64,000 nucleotides of DNA from Ruthenibacterium lactatiformans (GCF_000949455.1 NZ_JXXK01000008.1:1-64000), one strand, 5' to 3'; positions 41,263 to 50,465 are shown, numbered from the stretch's first letter. The notes: generated from the letters alone by a model not told the origin. Translations and numbers: made by a program.

Positions 41263-42067
41263 GATTGATAGGCTTTATTTGGAAAGCGGATTGCCATATA
41301 AACTTAATTCGACAGTATCAGTACGCCACCCACTACTACGAGACATATTGGGATTAGGAAGAAACGGAGAGTCGATTTATTGGGAATATGTCGGTAGAAT
41401 CCTAGCTGATCCATATCAAAATATGGTTTGGTTAGATGATAATGGCATCGACTACGAAGATGTGGACTGCTTCGATGTGTTTTGCTTGCAATGGAAATAT
41501 TTAAGCAATATATACTCTCAAAACAAAACAGCATTTGATCAAAGTGGGTTCAATCCGCTTATTCCAATTGCAGCTGCACTTGACTTTTTCTTGGGCGAGA
41601 ATCATGCATATCGGCTAAGCTCATCAGGTAGCAATGACACATACATTGAAGATCCTTTTGTCAATAACTTTTCAATAAATAGAGAAGAATATCTTGCTTT
41701 TTCGACATTTGTGCAAAAAATAAACGGCATTTCTTTCGAGGGCAGAATAAAACCAAGAGATAAAACGGCAAAACGCATTCTGATAGAAGATATGCGCGAT
41801 GAGATTAATCGCAAAAAAAACAAGCCGCAAACTGCAGGAACAGATGAGAGCTCTTCTTTTTTAGGAAATATGGTCGCATCCGTATTGCACGGCGGGAACG
41901 GAGCAATAAACACATTCAACTTTACCGGCGCTCCAATCTTTTCAATTGTATCGGCATATAAAGTACTTCACAAAAAAGAAAATATTGATCATATATTAAC
42001 TGGAGTTTATTCCGGCACTGTGAAAAGTGATGCATTAAAAAACACCAATATGGATTGGGCAACCTAA
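41255..42067 (+). CDS. Conserved structural-region protein
   Basis: The start chosen is ATG 41255 (MVEIDRLYLESGLPYKLNST), just inside the end of the previous gene; ATG 41246 is an alternative. It is 270 residues. It has an Ala/aromatic-rich middle (FNPLIPIAAALDFFLGENHA) and a basic linker (RDEINRKKNKPQTAGTDESS). Located between tail completion and tail tube genes. Role unknown. Confidence 0.5.
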   Translation: MVEIDRLYLESGLPYKLNSTVSVRHPLLRDILGLGRNGESIYWEYVGRILADPYQNMVWLDDNGIDYEDVDCFDVFCLQWKYLSNIYSQNKTAFDQSGFNPLIPIAAALDFFLGENHAYRLSSSGSNDTYIEDPFVNNFSINREEYLAFSTFVQKINGISFEGRIKPRDKTAKRILIEDMRDEINRKKNKPQTAGTDESSSFLGNMVASVLHGGNGAINTFNFTGAPIFSIVSAYKVLHKKENIDHILTGVYSGTVKSDALKNTNMDWAT

Positions 42068-42104
42068 TGCCCTCTCTTCTATTTAATAAGAAAGGAACAC
42101 AGCT

Positions 42105-42908
42105 ATGAGATATGCATTTAAAAAGGCACGTGCGCTTCGAATCAACAATCTTGAGACCGATGAGCTTGAGGTTAGACTGGTTGACCTGAAAACAGTAACT
42201 TGGACGAACGGGCAGGAAACAGTATATGCCGAAGGTACCGATGGTGCTAAACTTGCGGCTTTTGATAATAACAAAATTTCTACGCTTAAGGCGACCAACG
42301 GTACTGTCGATACTGGCTACCTGGCGATGGCGGTAGGCGCTGACGAGGAAGTAATTCAGAACGGCTCTGAGATTTCTCTGTGTGAAATTTATAAAGTAAC
42401 CAATGCTACAAAAATTACACTAAACCATAAAGCCACTGGTGCCGTGGGCGCAGAAATCAAATTTATTTATGCAGTTGATAAGCAGAAAAACAAGATTGAC
42501 ACCTACGATCAGGCTGCTGAAGCGTCAGAAACAGCTTTTGCCTACGCCCCTGACACGAAAGAAATTACTCTCCCCACCGGAAAATTTAAGATTGGTGATC
42601 GTGTGATGGTCGAGTATCATCCCAAGTTCAGTGAGTACCGCAAAATTGTAAATGACTCCAATAAATTTTCAAAAAGCGGACGTATCGTTCTGGACGCATG
42701 GTTCCATGATATTTGCGAGGATGTAGACGTCCCGCTTCAGGTTGTTATGGAGCGTGGTAAAGTCTCTGGCAATTTTGAACTTGCATTTGGTGATCAGGCA
42801 GCTGTTATGAACGTTGAAATCGAAGGCATGACTGGCACATGCAGCGATGAGACTCAAGCACTTTGGACGCTCTATGACTATGATATGTCTAAAATTATTG
42901 ATACCTAA
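42105..42908 (+). CDS. Major tail tube protein
   Basis: 267 residues (MRYAFKKARALRINNLETDE...), ATG after AGAAAGGAAC. It is beta-rich with LPTGKFKIGDRVMVEYHPK and a conserved C-terminal half (SGRIVLDAWFHDICEDVDVP, FELAFGDQAAVMNVEIEGMT), typical of siphovirus/myovirus tube proteins. GC-richer codon use, like the capsid gene, supports high expression. Located ahead of the chaperone and tape-measure genes. Confidence 0.7.
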   Translation: MRYAFKKARALRINNLETDELEVRLVDLKTVTWTNGQETVYAEGTDGAKLAAFDNNKISTLKATNGTVDTGYLAMAVGADEEVIQNGSEISLCEIYKVTNATKITLNHKATGAVGAEIKFIYAVDKQKNKIDTYDQAAEASETAFAYAPDTKEITLPTGKFKIGDRVMVEYHPKFSEYRKIVNDSNKFSKSGRIVLDAWFHDICEDVDVPLQVVMERGKVSGNFELAFGDQAAVMNVEIEGMTGTCSDETQALWTLYDYDMSKIIDT

Positions 42909-42927
42909 TTGATTGGTCGTGATATCA

Positions 42928-43176
42928 ATGGACAGAAAACCTAATCACGTGTGCAAATATTCTAAATGCCATCAGAAGTATTATGCGTGCAATCGATCTC
43001 TTGACGGATCAACCCATTGGAAATCAATGTGCTGTTGTCCAGAACACTACCAAAAATATATGCAAGAGGTCTTTGATGCGCGCAATCCAGTTTCTGTTAG
43101 CGAAAAGAATAAAAAGCAACGCGGACCCGCACATGATCGCGTCAACACAGATGCGGTACCTGCAAATAATGAATAA
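42928..43176 (+). CDS. Small zinc-finger-like protein
   Basis: Start ATG 42928 (MDRKPNHVCKYSKCHQKYYA), after GGTCGTGAT. It is 82 residues with C-x4-C...C..C..CCC-x2-H clusters (VCKYSKCHQKYYACNR, WKSMCCCPEHYQKYM), hence a likely zinc finger. It lies next to a DUF1064 nuclease gene. A strong terminator follows. Confidence 0.55.
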   Translation: MDRKPNHVCKYSKCHQKYYACNRSLDGSTHWKSMCCCPEHYQKYMQEVFDARNPVSVSEKNKKQRGPAHDRVNTDAVPANNE

Positions 43177-43182
43177 GGAAAA

Positions 43183-43211
43183 TAGGGGCGATTTCCTGCC
43201 CCTATTTTTTT
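43183..43211 (+). terminator. Terminator ATAGGGG/CCCCTAT with T-run
   Basis: ATAGGGG-CGATTTCCTG-CCCCTAT followed by TTTTTT. Confidence 0.75.
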
Positions 43212-43245
43212 ACAACAAACAATTTCAGTTTCACGAGGTGCTATT

Positions 43246-43695
43246 ACGTCAAACAATAGATCGAAATTTAATGTGTCAGCAGATATTTCTAAACGCACAT
43301 ACAATGGCATCGTATTTGATTCCGTACTTGAAATGAAGTTCTTTAGAGATGTGGTTTTGCCCGGAATGGGAAGCGGCCAAATTGTAAGCTATGAACTACA
43401 AAAATCATATGAGTTGCAACCAAAATTCACCTATCAAGGAAAAACAATACGTCCTATTACTTACGTTGCAGATTTTGTTCTTGAGTTGCCAGACGGGCAT
43501 AAATACGTGATTGACACGAAAGGGATGCCGGATTCAACGGCAAAATTAAAAGCTAAACTATTTCATTATAAGTTCCCCAATATAGATTACTATTGGGTTT
43601 CTTACAGCAAAATTGATGGTGGCTGGGTGACTTATGAAAAACTCAAGGCCGCAAGAGCAAATCGAAAAAAATTAAAATCCGGAGGAAAATGTTAG
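43246..43695 (+). CDS. DUF1064 nuclease-like protein, apparent non-AUG start
   Basis: The product fits DUF1064: KRTYNGIVFDSVLEMKFFRD, QKSYELQPKF, PITYVADFVLEL, YVIDTKGM (the D..E/D-x-K catalytic pattern) and KLKAKLFHYKFP. The first GTG is at 43273, but the upstream residues SNNRSKFNVSADISK match the usual basic N-terminus of the family. GAGGTG (43235-43240) points to ACG at 43246 (or ATT 43243) as the start. It probably nicks or resolves branched DNA before packaging. Confidence 0.7.
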   Translation, partial: TSNNRSKFNVSADISKRTYNGIVFDSVLEMKFFRDVVLPGMGSGQIVSYELQKSYELQPKFTYQGKTIRPITYVADFVLELPDGHKYVIDTKGMPDSTAKLKAKLFHYKFPNIDYYWVSYSKIDGGWVTYEKLKAARANRKKLKSGGKC

Positions 43696-44366
43696 TGAGC
43701 AAGCAAACTGTTAATACTGTAAGCAAATTTATTGATAGCTGTGATAATAATTCAATTTATGAAATTAATATAGAAGGAACTGATGTAAAAATCAAGCGCA
43801 ATCTTTCTCTTGAAGAACGCGCTAAGTTTGTAACACTAGCCGCTACATCATGCTTTGATGATGATGGGATGTATCTTCCCGAGCTGGAATTATTCTTCTG
43901 GCGTTATGCCATTATAAAGTTTTTTACCAACTTGGAACTTCCTGCGGAGCAACATGATTTGGAAATATTTTTACTCAATTCAGACGCATACTGTGAGATT
44001 GAAGATCATATTGAGTGTGCCACTAGAGGAAACTTGGATTTTGCGGTTAGTGAAAAAATCAACTATTTGAAAAGTTATTATTTGTCACAGCTCGCCCCAA
44101 ATCCATTGCAAGAAATCGCTCATAAAACAAACAACTTTTTGGATTCCTTGCTTGAACTTAACTCGGATGAAAAAATCGCTAACCTCAAACTGATGCTGGA
44201 AAAGATGGATACTCTTAACAATAAACGTATCGCAGATACAGTCGCGGTGGAACAACATAGAAATGCTTCTTTATCCACTGTAAAAAACACGCCTAAATCA
44301 AATAAAAAGGCAGATGCAGATAATAGACAAATTACTTTTGAAGAAATCCTTGCTTCAAAAAAGTAA
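43695..44366 (+). CDS. Tail assembly chaperone candidate
   Basis: The start chosen is GTG 43695, eight bases after GGAGGA (ATG 43689 is only two bases from it). It is about 223 residues, acidic and helical. It starts with SKQTVNTVSKFIDSCDNNSI, contains NLSLEERAKFVTLAATSCFD, and has a Lys/Asp-rich tail. Position before the tape measure is that of gpG-like chaperones. No slippery frameshift site was identified between it and the 44390 gene. Confidence 0.5.
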   Translation: MSKQTVNTVSKFIDSCDNNSIYEINIEGTDVKIKRNLSLEERAKFVTLAATSCFDDDGMYLPELELFFWRYAIIKFFTNLELPAEQHDLEIFLLNSDAYCEIEDHIECATRGNLDFAVSEKINYLKSYYLSQLAPNPLQEIAHKTNNFLDSLLELNSDEKIANLKLMLEKMDTLNNKRIADTVAVEQHRNASLSTVKNTPKSNKKADADNRQITFEEILASKK

Positions 44367-44389
44367 CTGCTAGTACAAAGTGATGTATT

Positions 44390-44875
44390 ATGGCTTATAA
44401 GAAATATTGTGACACATTATATGGTGAGGGCAATGGATTGGACAACGAGCTTCGCAAGCGAGTTGAACTAGCTATGCGTAATGAAGTTTTTAAGGAAGCC
44501 AAATCGGCGATATCCAACCATATTTCATCTGAAGTCTATGATGTTTATGATCCGGTTCTTTATGAGCGACGATATATTCTTGAAAAAGCCCCCATAAACA
44601 AAGATTTATATGATGACGGCGATATAACGCTGAACGTTTTTTCGAGTGCTGAGCCGGCTCCATCTGTGCGCAATGTACCATATAATGGCCCAAAAGGAAC
44701 CTTTGCACAGTGGATAAACGATGGATCTGTTAACAACATTTTCAATGACACACACTATGTGTGGGAAGACGAACGACCTTTTTATAAAAGAGCTGTTGAA
44801 GAGCTTGAGGCAACTGAAAGTTATAAACAAGCTCTGGCTGACGGTTTGCTCAGACGGGGTGTCAATATCACGTAA
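44390..44875 (+). CDS. Tail-region protein
   Basis: ATG 44390 (MAYKKYCDTLYGEGNGLDNE). It is 161 residues. The N-terminal half is helical; the C-terminal half contains KGTFAQWINDGSVNNIFNDT and WEDERPFYKRAVEELEATES. Small proteins of this design precede the tape measure in several Clostridia phages as far as I recall. Function unknown. Confidence 0.5.
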   Translation: MAYKKYCDTLYGEGNGLDNELRKRVELAMRNEVFKEAKSAISNHISSEVYDVYDPVLYERRYILEKAPINKDLYDDGDITLNVFSSAEPAPSVRNVPYNGPKGTFAQWINDGSVNNIFNDTHYVWEDERPFYKRAVEELEATESYKQALADGLLRRGVNIT

Positions 44876-44947
44876 CAGCTAGCCGTAAGAAAGCGCTTTG
44901 CTTTCTGTGGAGCTGTTGGCCCTGTAATGTGTATTATTCAAAACATA

Positions 44948-44982
44948 AGCCAGTCACGGAATGCACCATGGCTGGCTTTCAC
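44948..44982 (+). terminator. Terminator-like hairpin AGCCAG/CTGGCT
   Basis: AGCCAG...CTGGCT then TTCACTTTT; a weaker T-run than others. Confidence 0.45.
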
Positions 44983-45063
44983 TTTTATGCGGGTGCCACC
45001 TGCACTATTTTGAGGGGTGAGGCTCAATGCTGGAAAACAAAAGTTTTTTTCGTGGAGGACAAT

Positions 45064-45465
45064 ATGGAAAATTGCCCTCAACATGAAGCACTTGAATTCA
45101 GAGTTAAGCAAGCAGAAAAGAAAATTGAACTAATTGATCATCAGCTCACCAACTTAGACAAAAATGAAGCGGTTTTTAATCAACGCATCGCAGATGCTTT
45201 GGAAAATTTGTCTGCTTTGCCAAACGCCATTGATCGTTTAAACAAATCGACTACAGAAATGAAATTTAGCATGGAAAAAATGCAAAACGAACTTACCAAA
45301 AACACTCAAAAAGTAGATCGGCTTGAAAACAAATTGGAAGCAATAGAAGAAAAAGGTAAGTTTGATATTTGGGGATGGATAAAGTCGAACTGGCTTTTAA
45401 TTGGAACGTCGCTACTGGTGATCGTTGCAGTAATTGGTGAACTAATCAAGAACATTATTAGGTAA
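45064..45465 (+). CDS. XhlA-like coiled-coil membrane protein
   Basis: The start chosen is ATG 45064 (MENCPQHEALEFRVKQAEKK), after GTGGAGGAC. It is 133 residues: a long coiled coil (KIELIDHQLTNLDKNEAVFN ... KVDRLENKLEAIEEKGK) then one C-terminal membrane helix (WLLIGTSLLVIVAVIGELI). This is the layout of haemolysin XhlA and related holin accessory proteins. Its place directly before the tape measure rather than in the lysis cassette is unusual. It may also be a virion membrane-interaction protein. Confidence 0.6.
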   Translation: MENCPQHEALEFRVKQAEKKIELIDHQLTNLDKNEAVFNQRIADALENLSALPNAIDRLNKSTTEMKFSMEKMQNELTKNTQKVDRLENKLEAIEEKGKFDIWGWIKSNWLLIGTSLLVIVAVIGELIKNIIR

Positions 45466-45490
45466 ACAGGGTCCGCTCCCCTGTTTTTTG
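45465..45490 (+). terminator. Terminator before the tape-measure gene
   Basis: ACAGGG-TCCGCT-CCCCTGT followed by TTTTT. Confidence 0.65.
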
Positions 45491-45509
45491 TATTGATAGA
45501 GGTGATAGT

Positions 45510-46832
45510 GTGGCAGACGAACTGGGTATAAAGCTTAAAGCAAGTCTTGGCGATTATAGAGAACTAATTAAGGGGATCTCAAATCTCGAAAAGGAAATAA
45601 AACCTATAAAAATCAAATTGGATTTGGGAAATGCCAGAGAACTTGTTGACATATTAAAAAAAGCAACCAATCTAATGCAAGGAACCGGTTCCAGTTCCGC
45701 ACATGCTTCTGTTGTCCAAACTATCAACTCAAACGACATTTCCCAGTCAATAAATCTACTAACGAGATATTCTGTTCTGTTGGAGAAGATCAAATCGGCA
45801 AAATATGATGGCACTGGATTTGATTTTGGAAAATTAAATTTATCTGAACTGGAAAAATACGCCTCTTTACTGAAATCCGCACTCTCAAACGGCGAAATTT
45901 CTAGAGATGAATTAAATAAATTCAAAATTGACCTTATATCTGCCGAGGGTGTAATCAGACAATTTGACGTAGAACTGGCCAACATGCGTGGCGACGAGAA
46001 ATTTGCAAAAGATATTCAAAATGCAACAGTGCAGCTTCAGAACTTGCAGAATCAGATGCTTTCTTATTTGAAGAACACGCCCAATCTGTCGGCTTCTACG
46101 CGCAATGCTATTCAAAGCAGATATGATAACATCACACAAATAATAAACAGCGGGACAGCAACTGATAAAAACGTTTTGGACGCACGTGACTTTTTCAGTG
46201 CAATACAGCGTGATGCGAAAATAGCTGGTGAAGAGGTTGAATCCTTCGGTGGTAAAATTCGCAGACTGTTTAGAGAGCATTTCAATACAGCAGTCGCGAT
46301 GGCGGGCGTACATCTTCTTCAAACTGCTATGCGTGAATTATGGCAGAATGTCCAAGATGTAGATGCTGCGATGACCGAATTGAAAAAGGTCACTGATCTT
46401 TCTGACTCTAGCGCTTTGGAGTTCATGGATAAAGCTGCCGTCAAAGCAAAAGAGCTTGGCGCAAGCATGAGCGGATATATCAATTCTGTTGCAGACTGGA
46501 GCCGCCTCGGATATAAACTTGACGATGCGGAAATGCTTGCCGATGCGAGTCAGCTTTATTTGAATGTAGGCGATGATGTGGATGACATAAATGAATCCAC
46601 ATCTACACTTATTAGTACGGTTCGCGCCTTTAAGCTGGAAGCAAGCGATGCGGCGGGCGTGGTTGACAAACTGAATGAAGTTTCTAACAATTACGCCACA
46701 AGTGCAGGAGATATTGGTGCGGCGCTTGCACGTTCCAGTGCGGCGTTGTTTGCAGGTGGAAACAGTCTTGAAGAAAGTATCGCGCTGATTACAGCGGCAC
46801 AAAGTACCATTCAAGACGCCGAAAAAGTGGGT
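45510..46832 (+). CDS. Tape-measure protein, exon 1
   Basis: GTG 45510 after GAGGTGATAG opens MADELGIKLKASLGDYRELI. The 441-codon exon includes a coiled-coil region, then the conserved tape-measure block NVQDVDAAMTELKKVTDLSD, followed by ALARSSAALFAGGNSLEESI and ITAAQSTIQDAEKVG. In tape measures the next residues are TALKT, which occur only at 48132, so exon 1 ends with GTG GGT (46827-46832). Without splicing the frame stops after 8 more codons. The protein sets tail length and spans the tail lumen. Confidence 0.85.
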
Positions 46833-48131
46833 GGACATATGCGCCCCACTGCTTAGTAATAAGCAGATGAAAAAATAGCTATATCGGTTAAACCCCAGGG
46901 ATGGGCAAGACCGAGGTAAGACTTTATGAACGGGTTATTTGTGGCGGCAGTTAGGAGTTGTCGTCGCAGAAAGGGTATACTAAATGCCAGCGAAAGGGCA
47001 AAGAAATGGATATACAATAAATTGTGAGTGGTGTGGAAAAGAGATTTATAAAACCAAAACTCAATATAACAGAAACAAACATCATTTTTGTTCAAACAGT
47101 TGCCAAATGAAATGGAACCATTCACAAGTATATGAAATGCGCCCCTGTGAACTTTGTGGGATAAAATTTGAAGTAAGAAAGACTTCCACACAAAAATTAT
47201 GTTCTGTAGGATGTCAGAAGAAATGGCAAAAGACGAGAACGGGATTTTTGAATCCTAAATTTGAGGGTGGAGCCAAGCTGTGCGCGTGGTGCGGAAAGAA
47301 GTACATTGTAGGAAAATATAAGATGAATAATGAAAGCAACCGCTTTTGCTGTATAGGATGTAAAAGAGCGTGGTTTGCTAATGTATGGAGTCAACAGGAT
47401 AGTTGGAAAGAAGAATCAAGAAAAAGAGCGGCCACATTGTTAAAGAACAATAAAGTTATAACGAATACATCCATTCAAATAATGGTAAATCAAATACTTG
47501 ACAGTATGAAAATTTCATATGAAAATGAAAAAGCATTTGATTTCTATTCCGTTGACAATTATTTACTCGAAAGCAACTTGATTATAGAAGTAATGGGCGA
47601 TTATTGGCACTGTTCCCCATTAAAGTTTTTTAAAGTTGAATCTCCTATACACAGAAGAAGTGTTAGAAGAGATAAAGCCAAACGTACTTTTATACTCAAT
47701 AAATATGGCATAAAAATATTAAACCTGTGGGAATACGACATTCTAAATCGCACAGAAGTTTGTCGATATTTAATTGAAAAGTACATAACTGCGCATGGCA
47801 AGATAGAAAACTATAATTCTTTCAATTACACTTTATATGAATGTAATAACCTTATATTAAACAGGGATATTATGTATCCTTATTTTGAAGAAAATAGGCT
47901 ACAGTTAGTTTCCTAACGACTGAACTGGAGCTCGTTCATAAAGAAACCGTAGAGACTGTAATATTTTTCGCGGTAACGCGAAAGGTTTCGCTATTCCCCC
48001 TAAAGTTGGGGTGAAGATACAGTCCGATCTCACGATATAATCCTGATTTTTGAAACGTGAGAGCATGGCCGAAAGACCATGCCGCCGCTTCCACAGCGGT
48101 CAGTAGCCATGGCGGCGAAAGTAACAGAATG
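46833..48131 (+). ncRNA. Group I intron 1 in the tape-measure gene
   Basis: Removing 46833-48131 joins ...GVGT to TALKTIS in frame (exon ends in U, intron ends in G, as group I requires). Exon AGUGGGU can pair with GCCCCACU (46842-46849) as P1 with one bulge. Near the 3' end ACTGTA and TACAGT (P7 strands) lie in GAGACTGTAAT and AAGATACAGTCC, the typical R and S elements. A zinc-ribbon endonuclease gene occupies the middle. The splice sites are predictions. Confidence 0.82.
46984..47916 (+). CDS. Intron-encoded zinc-ribbon homing endonuclease
   Basis: A 310-aa protein with at least three zinc ribbons (CEWCGKEI..CSNSC, CELCGIKF..CSVGC, CAWCGKKY..CCIGC). A linker and a Vsr/EDxHD-like nuclease core follow: NYLLESNLIIEVMGDYWHC and RRDKAKRTFILNKYGIKILN. 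It would cut intronless tape-measure alleles and so spread intron 1. ATG 46984 lies inside the intron behind AAAGGG. Confidence 0.75.
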   Translation: MPAKGQRNGYTINCEWCGKEIYKTKTQYNRNKHHFCSNSCQMKWNHSQVYEMRPCELCGIKFEVRKTSTQKLCSVGCQKKWQKTRTGFLNPKFEGGAKLCAWCGKKYIVGKYKMNNESNRFCCIGCKRAWFANVWSQQDSWKEESRKRAATLLKNNKVITNTSIQIMVNQILDSMKISYENEKAFDFYSVDNYLLESNLIIEVMGDYWHCSPLKFFKVESPIHRRSVRRDKAKRTFILNKYGIKILNLWEYDILNRTEVCRYLIEKYITAHGKIENYNSFNYTLYECNNLILNRDIMYPYFEENRLQLVS

Positions 48132-48764
48132 ACAGCCCTAAAAACAATTTCCATGTACCTGCGTTCCACCAAGACAGAGTTGGAAGCAGCCGGTGAATCG
48201 ACAGAAGGCATGGCCGATTCAGTATCGAAGTTGCGTGAAGAACTGCTTGCTCTGACGCATGGGAAAGTTGACATTCAACTGGATGAGGACAGTTATAAAT
48301 CCACATATCAAATCCTGAAGGAAATGGCCGGCGCATGGCAGGATATGACCGACATGGAGCGTGCTGCTGCCACGGAACTCATGGGTGGTAAGCGAAACAG
48401 CAACGTAATAAGTGCCCTGATTTCAGACTTCAGCATCGCAGAAAACTCTTTGCAAACGGCGCTGAACAGCACGGGGAGCGCTGCAAAAGAAAACGAGAAA
48501 TACCTTGATAGCATCGCAGGTAAACTCTCGCAGTTCGAAGCACAATTCGAATCTCTTTCTACATCTGTAGTAGATAGCGGTCTTCCAAAGTTCTTTATTG
48601 AATTAGGAACCAACGTACTATCTGCAACAGAAGGGATTATTAACTTCATTGACGTATTTCCCGCGTTAATGGGGTTACTTAGTGGTGGGCTATCTCTCAC
48701 TGGGCAAAAGGCCGGTAAAAGTAATATGCCCTCTTACGCCAGTTGTGATTTAATTGCGGCGTAG
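48132..48764 (+). CDS. Tape-measure protein, exon 2 (3' end read into intron 2)
   Basis: Starts at ACA 48132 with TALKTISMYLRSTKTELEAA and continues through DMTDMERAAATELMGGKRNS and QFEAQFESLSTSVVDSGLP, a conserved tape-measure stretch. After FPALMGLLSGGLSLTGQKAG the frame reaches a stop at 48764, which should lie inside intron 2. The true exon end is somewhere between about 48695 and 48740; I could not fix it because no convincing P1 pairing was found. Confidence 0.8.
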   Translation, partial: TALKTISMYLRSTKTELEAAGESTEGMADSVSKLREELLALTHGKVDIQLDEDSYKSTYQILKEMAGAWQDMTDMERAAATELMGGKRNSNVISALISDFSIAENSLQTALNSTGSAAKENEKYLDSIAGKLSQFEAQFESLSTSVVDSGLPKFFIELGTNVLSATEGIINFIDVFPALMGLLSGGLSLTGQKAGKSNMPSYASCDLIAA

Positions 48765-49121
48765 GATGCAACCTTTTGTTTCGTATAGGACTCAAATTGC
48801 TGGGATGGGCTAAAGATCATCTGCTACAATAGCGCAGAAATTACGCTATGAACGAGCCGAAAGGCGGAAACAAGTGATGATATTCGTATATGCTGAGATA
48901 AAAGCATACATATAAAACGTATGTGCTAAGTACGATAGATAAAATGTCCTATCAGCAGCCACATATCCAAAGGCCGCAAGTTTCCGGAGTGTGTGGCCGG
49001 AGCGGAAACTGGATTTATGGTTCAACGACTGGAAGAGTCGGGTGTCACAACGCCATGAAGTACAGTCTGAACATCCGGAGAAAAACCGGAGTGGTCATAA
49101 AAAGTTTAACAAAAAAGCACA

Positions 49122-49161
49122 AAACCACCCACGATAAATGTGAAGTGTGGGTGGTCTTTTT
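49122..49161. terminator. Bidirectional terminator between intron core and antisense genes
   Basis: CCACCCAC and GTGTGGGTGG flank a short loop. T-runs follow on the plus strand (CTTTTT) and, more weakly, on the minus strand (TTTTG). It separates the intron core from the leftward NYN gene. Confidence 0.7.
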
Positions 49162-49215
49162 GCTATTGCATTGGCAAACATTTTTCTTTTACTTTTTCAG
49201 CATTCTTGGATGTTC

Positions 49216-50013
49216 TTAGCTTTTGGGGGACCACAAACCACATTCTTGCAGTTTGTCCCAGTTTGCAGATAATACCAATACAGAATTATTGAAATCAACG
49301 CGCCTACGTTTTTTGCAGATGAGATCGCTATCCAGCATTTGATTTAACGCTTGGATTATAATTGCCTCAGAAACCTCATTCCGCTGTGAAACATATCTTA
49401 CAGTATTCATGAACGTTACAATGACTTCCGGATGTTTTGCTGCCCAGTCCAAACGCTCAATAATCATTGGATAATATACAGAAGGCTTAATATCCTCTGT
49501 CGGAACAGAATAATGCTCTAGTGCTGCATCACATAACTGTTTTGAGCAGCATCCCTTAACACCATATTGGATAACCTTTTTATCACATTTGTTGCGAAGG
49601 AATTTGACGACGCTTTGAAAGTGGCCATCCCCAGTGAACAAAACAAAGTATTTGACATCTGGATACTCCATTGCCTTGCGGTAAATATAATCGAGCATCA
49701 CAAAATCCGACATGTCCTTTTTGTTTTTTCCCGCAAAATTGCCAGTCTCGATAATAGAATCACTTACTGTACGAATGTGCCCAGGTTCATCTTTAAGTAC
49801 AGGTATGCCCGTAAAATCGGCAAAAAAGAATGCTTCTTCTACTTGAAATCGAGTGCAAATGCTATCATACCATTCCTTTATATTGGGCTTGAGCCCAAAC
49901 AAATTTTTGTAGCCAAAAAACCAATGTTCGTAATCGACAAAAACTAAAGCTCTTTCTTTTTGTGGTTTTCTAAATCGATTCAGTATACGCTCTCCAATAT
50001 TAGAAATATCCAT
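49216..50013 (-). CDS. NYN-domain (PIN-like) RNase candidate, antisense in intron 2
   Basis: A 265-residue protein. The NYN/LabA fold is shown by ALVFVDYEHWFFG (first Asp), KKDMSDFVMLDYIYRKAMEY (middle Asps), and YFVLFTGDGHFQSVVKFL (third strand, GDGHF). These acidic residues bind Mg2+ in NYN RNases. The C-terminal 90 residues (YVSQRNEVSEAIIIQALNQM) look like a winged-helix/OST-HTH-type domain. It is transcribed against the late operon from its own promoter, so it should be made in the lysogen. Possible roles are superinfection defence or RNA decay. Confidence 0.78.
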   Translation of the reverse strand: MDISNIGERILNRFRKPQKERALVFVDYEHWFFGYKNLFGLKPNIKEWYDSICTRFQVEEAFFFADFTGIPVLKDEPGHIRTVSDSIIETGNFAGKNKKDMSDFVMLDYIYRKAMEYPDVKYFVLFTGDGHFQSVVKFLRNKCDKKVIQYGVKGCCSKQLCDAALEHYSVPTEDIKPSVYYPMIIERLDWAAKHPEVIVTFMNTVRYVSQRNEVSEAIIIQALNQMLDSDLICKKRRRVDFNNSVLVLSANWDKLQECGLWSPKS

Positions 50014-50049
50014 ATCTTCTCCCCTTTTTTTACATATTCAAGCCTATTT

Positions 50050-50078
50050 AGTATAGCACTGATAAAGAAGCTACTCAA
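50050..50078 (-). promoter_or_regulatory. Sigma-A promoter of the NYN gene
   Basis: Minus strand TTGAGT (50078-50073), 17-base spacer, TATACT (50055-50050), then GGGGAGAAG and ATG 50013. Confidence 0.8.
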
Positions 50079-50218
50079 TGGCTTTGTATCCAGCCGGATT
50101 ATTTCAGGCAAAGAGACAAGTTGATCTGTCATTTGGAAGATTCTAACCAATACGCAACCGTACACTCGGCTCATCACTCGCCATCTCTAGTGGTATTATT
50201 CGGGTCTAAACTCCTTGT

Positions 50219-50389
50219 TCAATTATATATTTCATCATCTTCTGGATACTCAGCTTCAATAAAGCTCTCCTCGCTTAAAAACTCGTCTTCGCTGAGGCCG
50301 CCATTTTCTTTAAAGATGTCATCAAACGTCTGCTTGTAATGGACATACCCATCTAATCCATCGCCAAAGTACCCATAGTCTTTTGACAT
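50219..50389 (-). CDS. 56-aa GLDGYVHYKQ protein, antisense in intron 2
   Basis: ATG 50389 gives MSKDYGYFGDGLDGYVHYKQ followed by a short acidic tail ending in EYPEDDEIYN. The N-terminus is a near copy of the 10015-10245 protein (MSKNDFGFYGSGLDGYVHYK), which has a membrane helix at its end instead. Sequence conservation limited to this 20-residue module suggests a binding motif. It lies upstream of the NYN gene on the same strand. Confidence 0.6.
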   Translation of the reverse strand: MSKDYGYFGDGLDGYVHYKQTFDDIFKENGGLSEDEFLSEESFIEAEYPEDDEIYN

Positions 50390-50465
50390 AACACACATCC
50401 CCCTACTTGCGCTTATTCCAACTCATTTCAATCGCTCAACAAGCGCTACTATTATTGGTGCTTTT

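Noticed and set aside
43695..44875. Programmed -1 frameshift joining 43695-44366 and 44390-44875
   Set aside because: The genes are separated by a stop and 23 bases with an own start, and I found no slippery heptamer near the end of the first.
46833..48131. Group II intron
   Set aside because: No reverse transcriptase, no domain V-like hairpin and no GUGYG start; group I signals are present instead.
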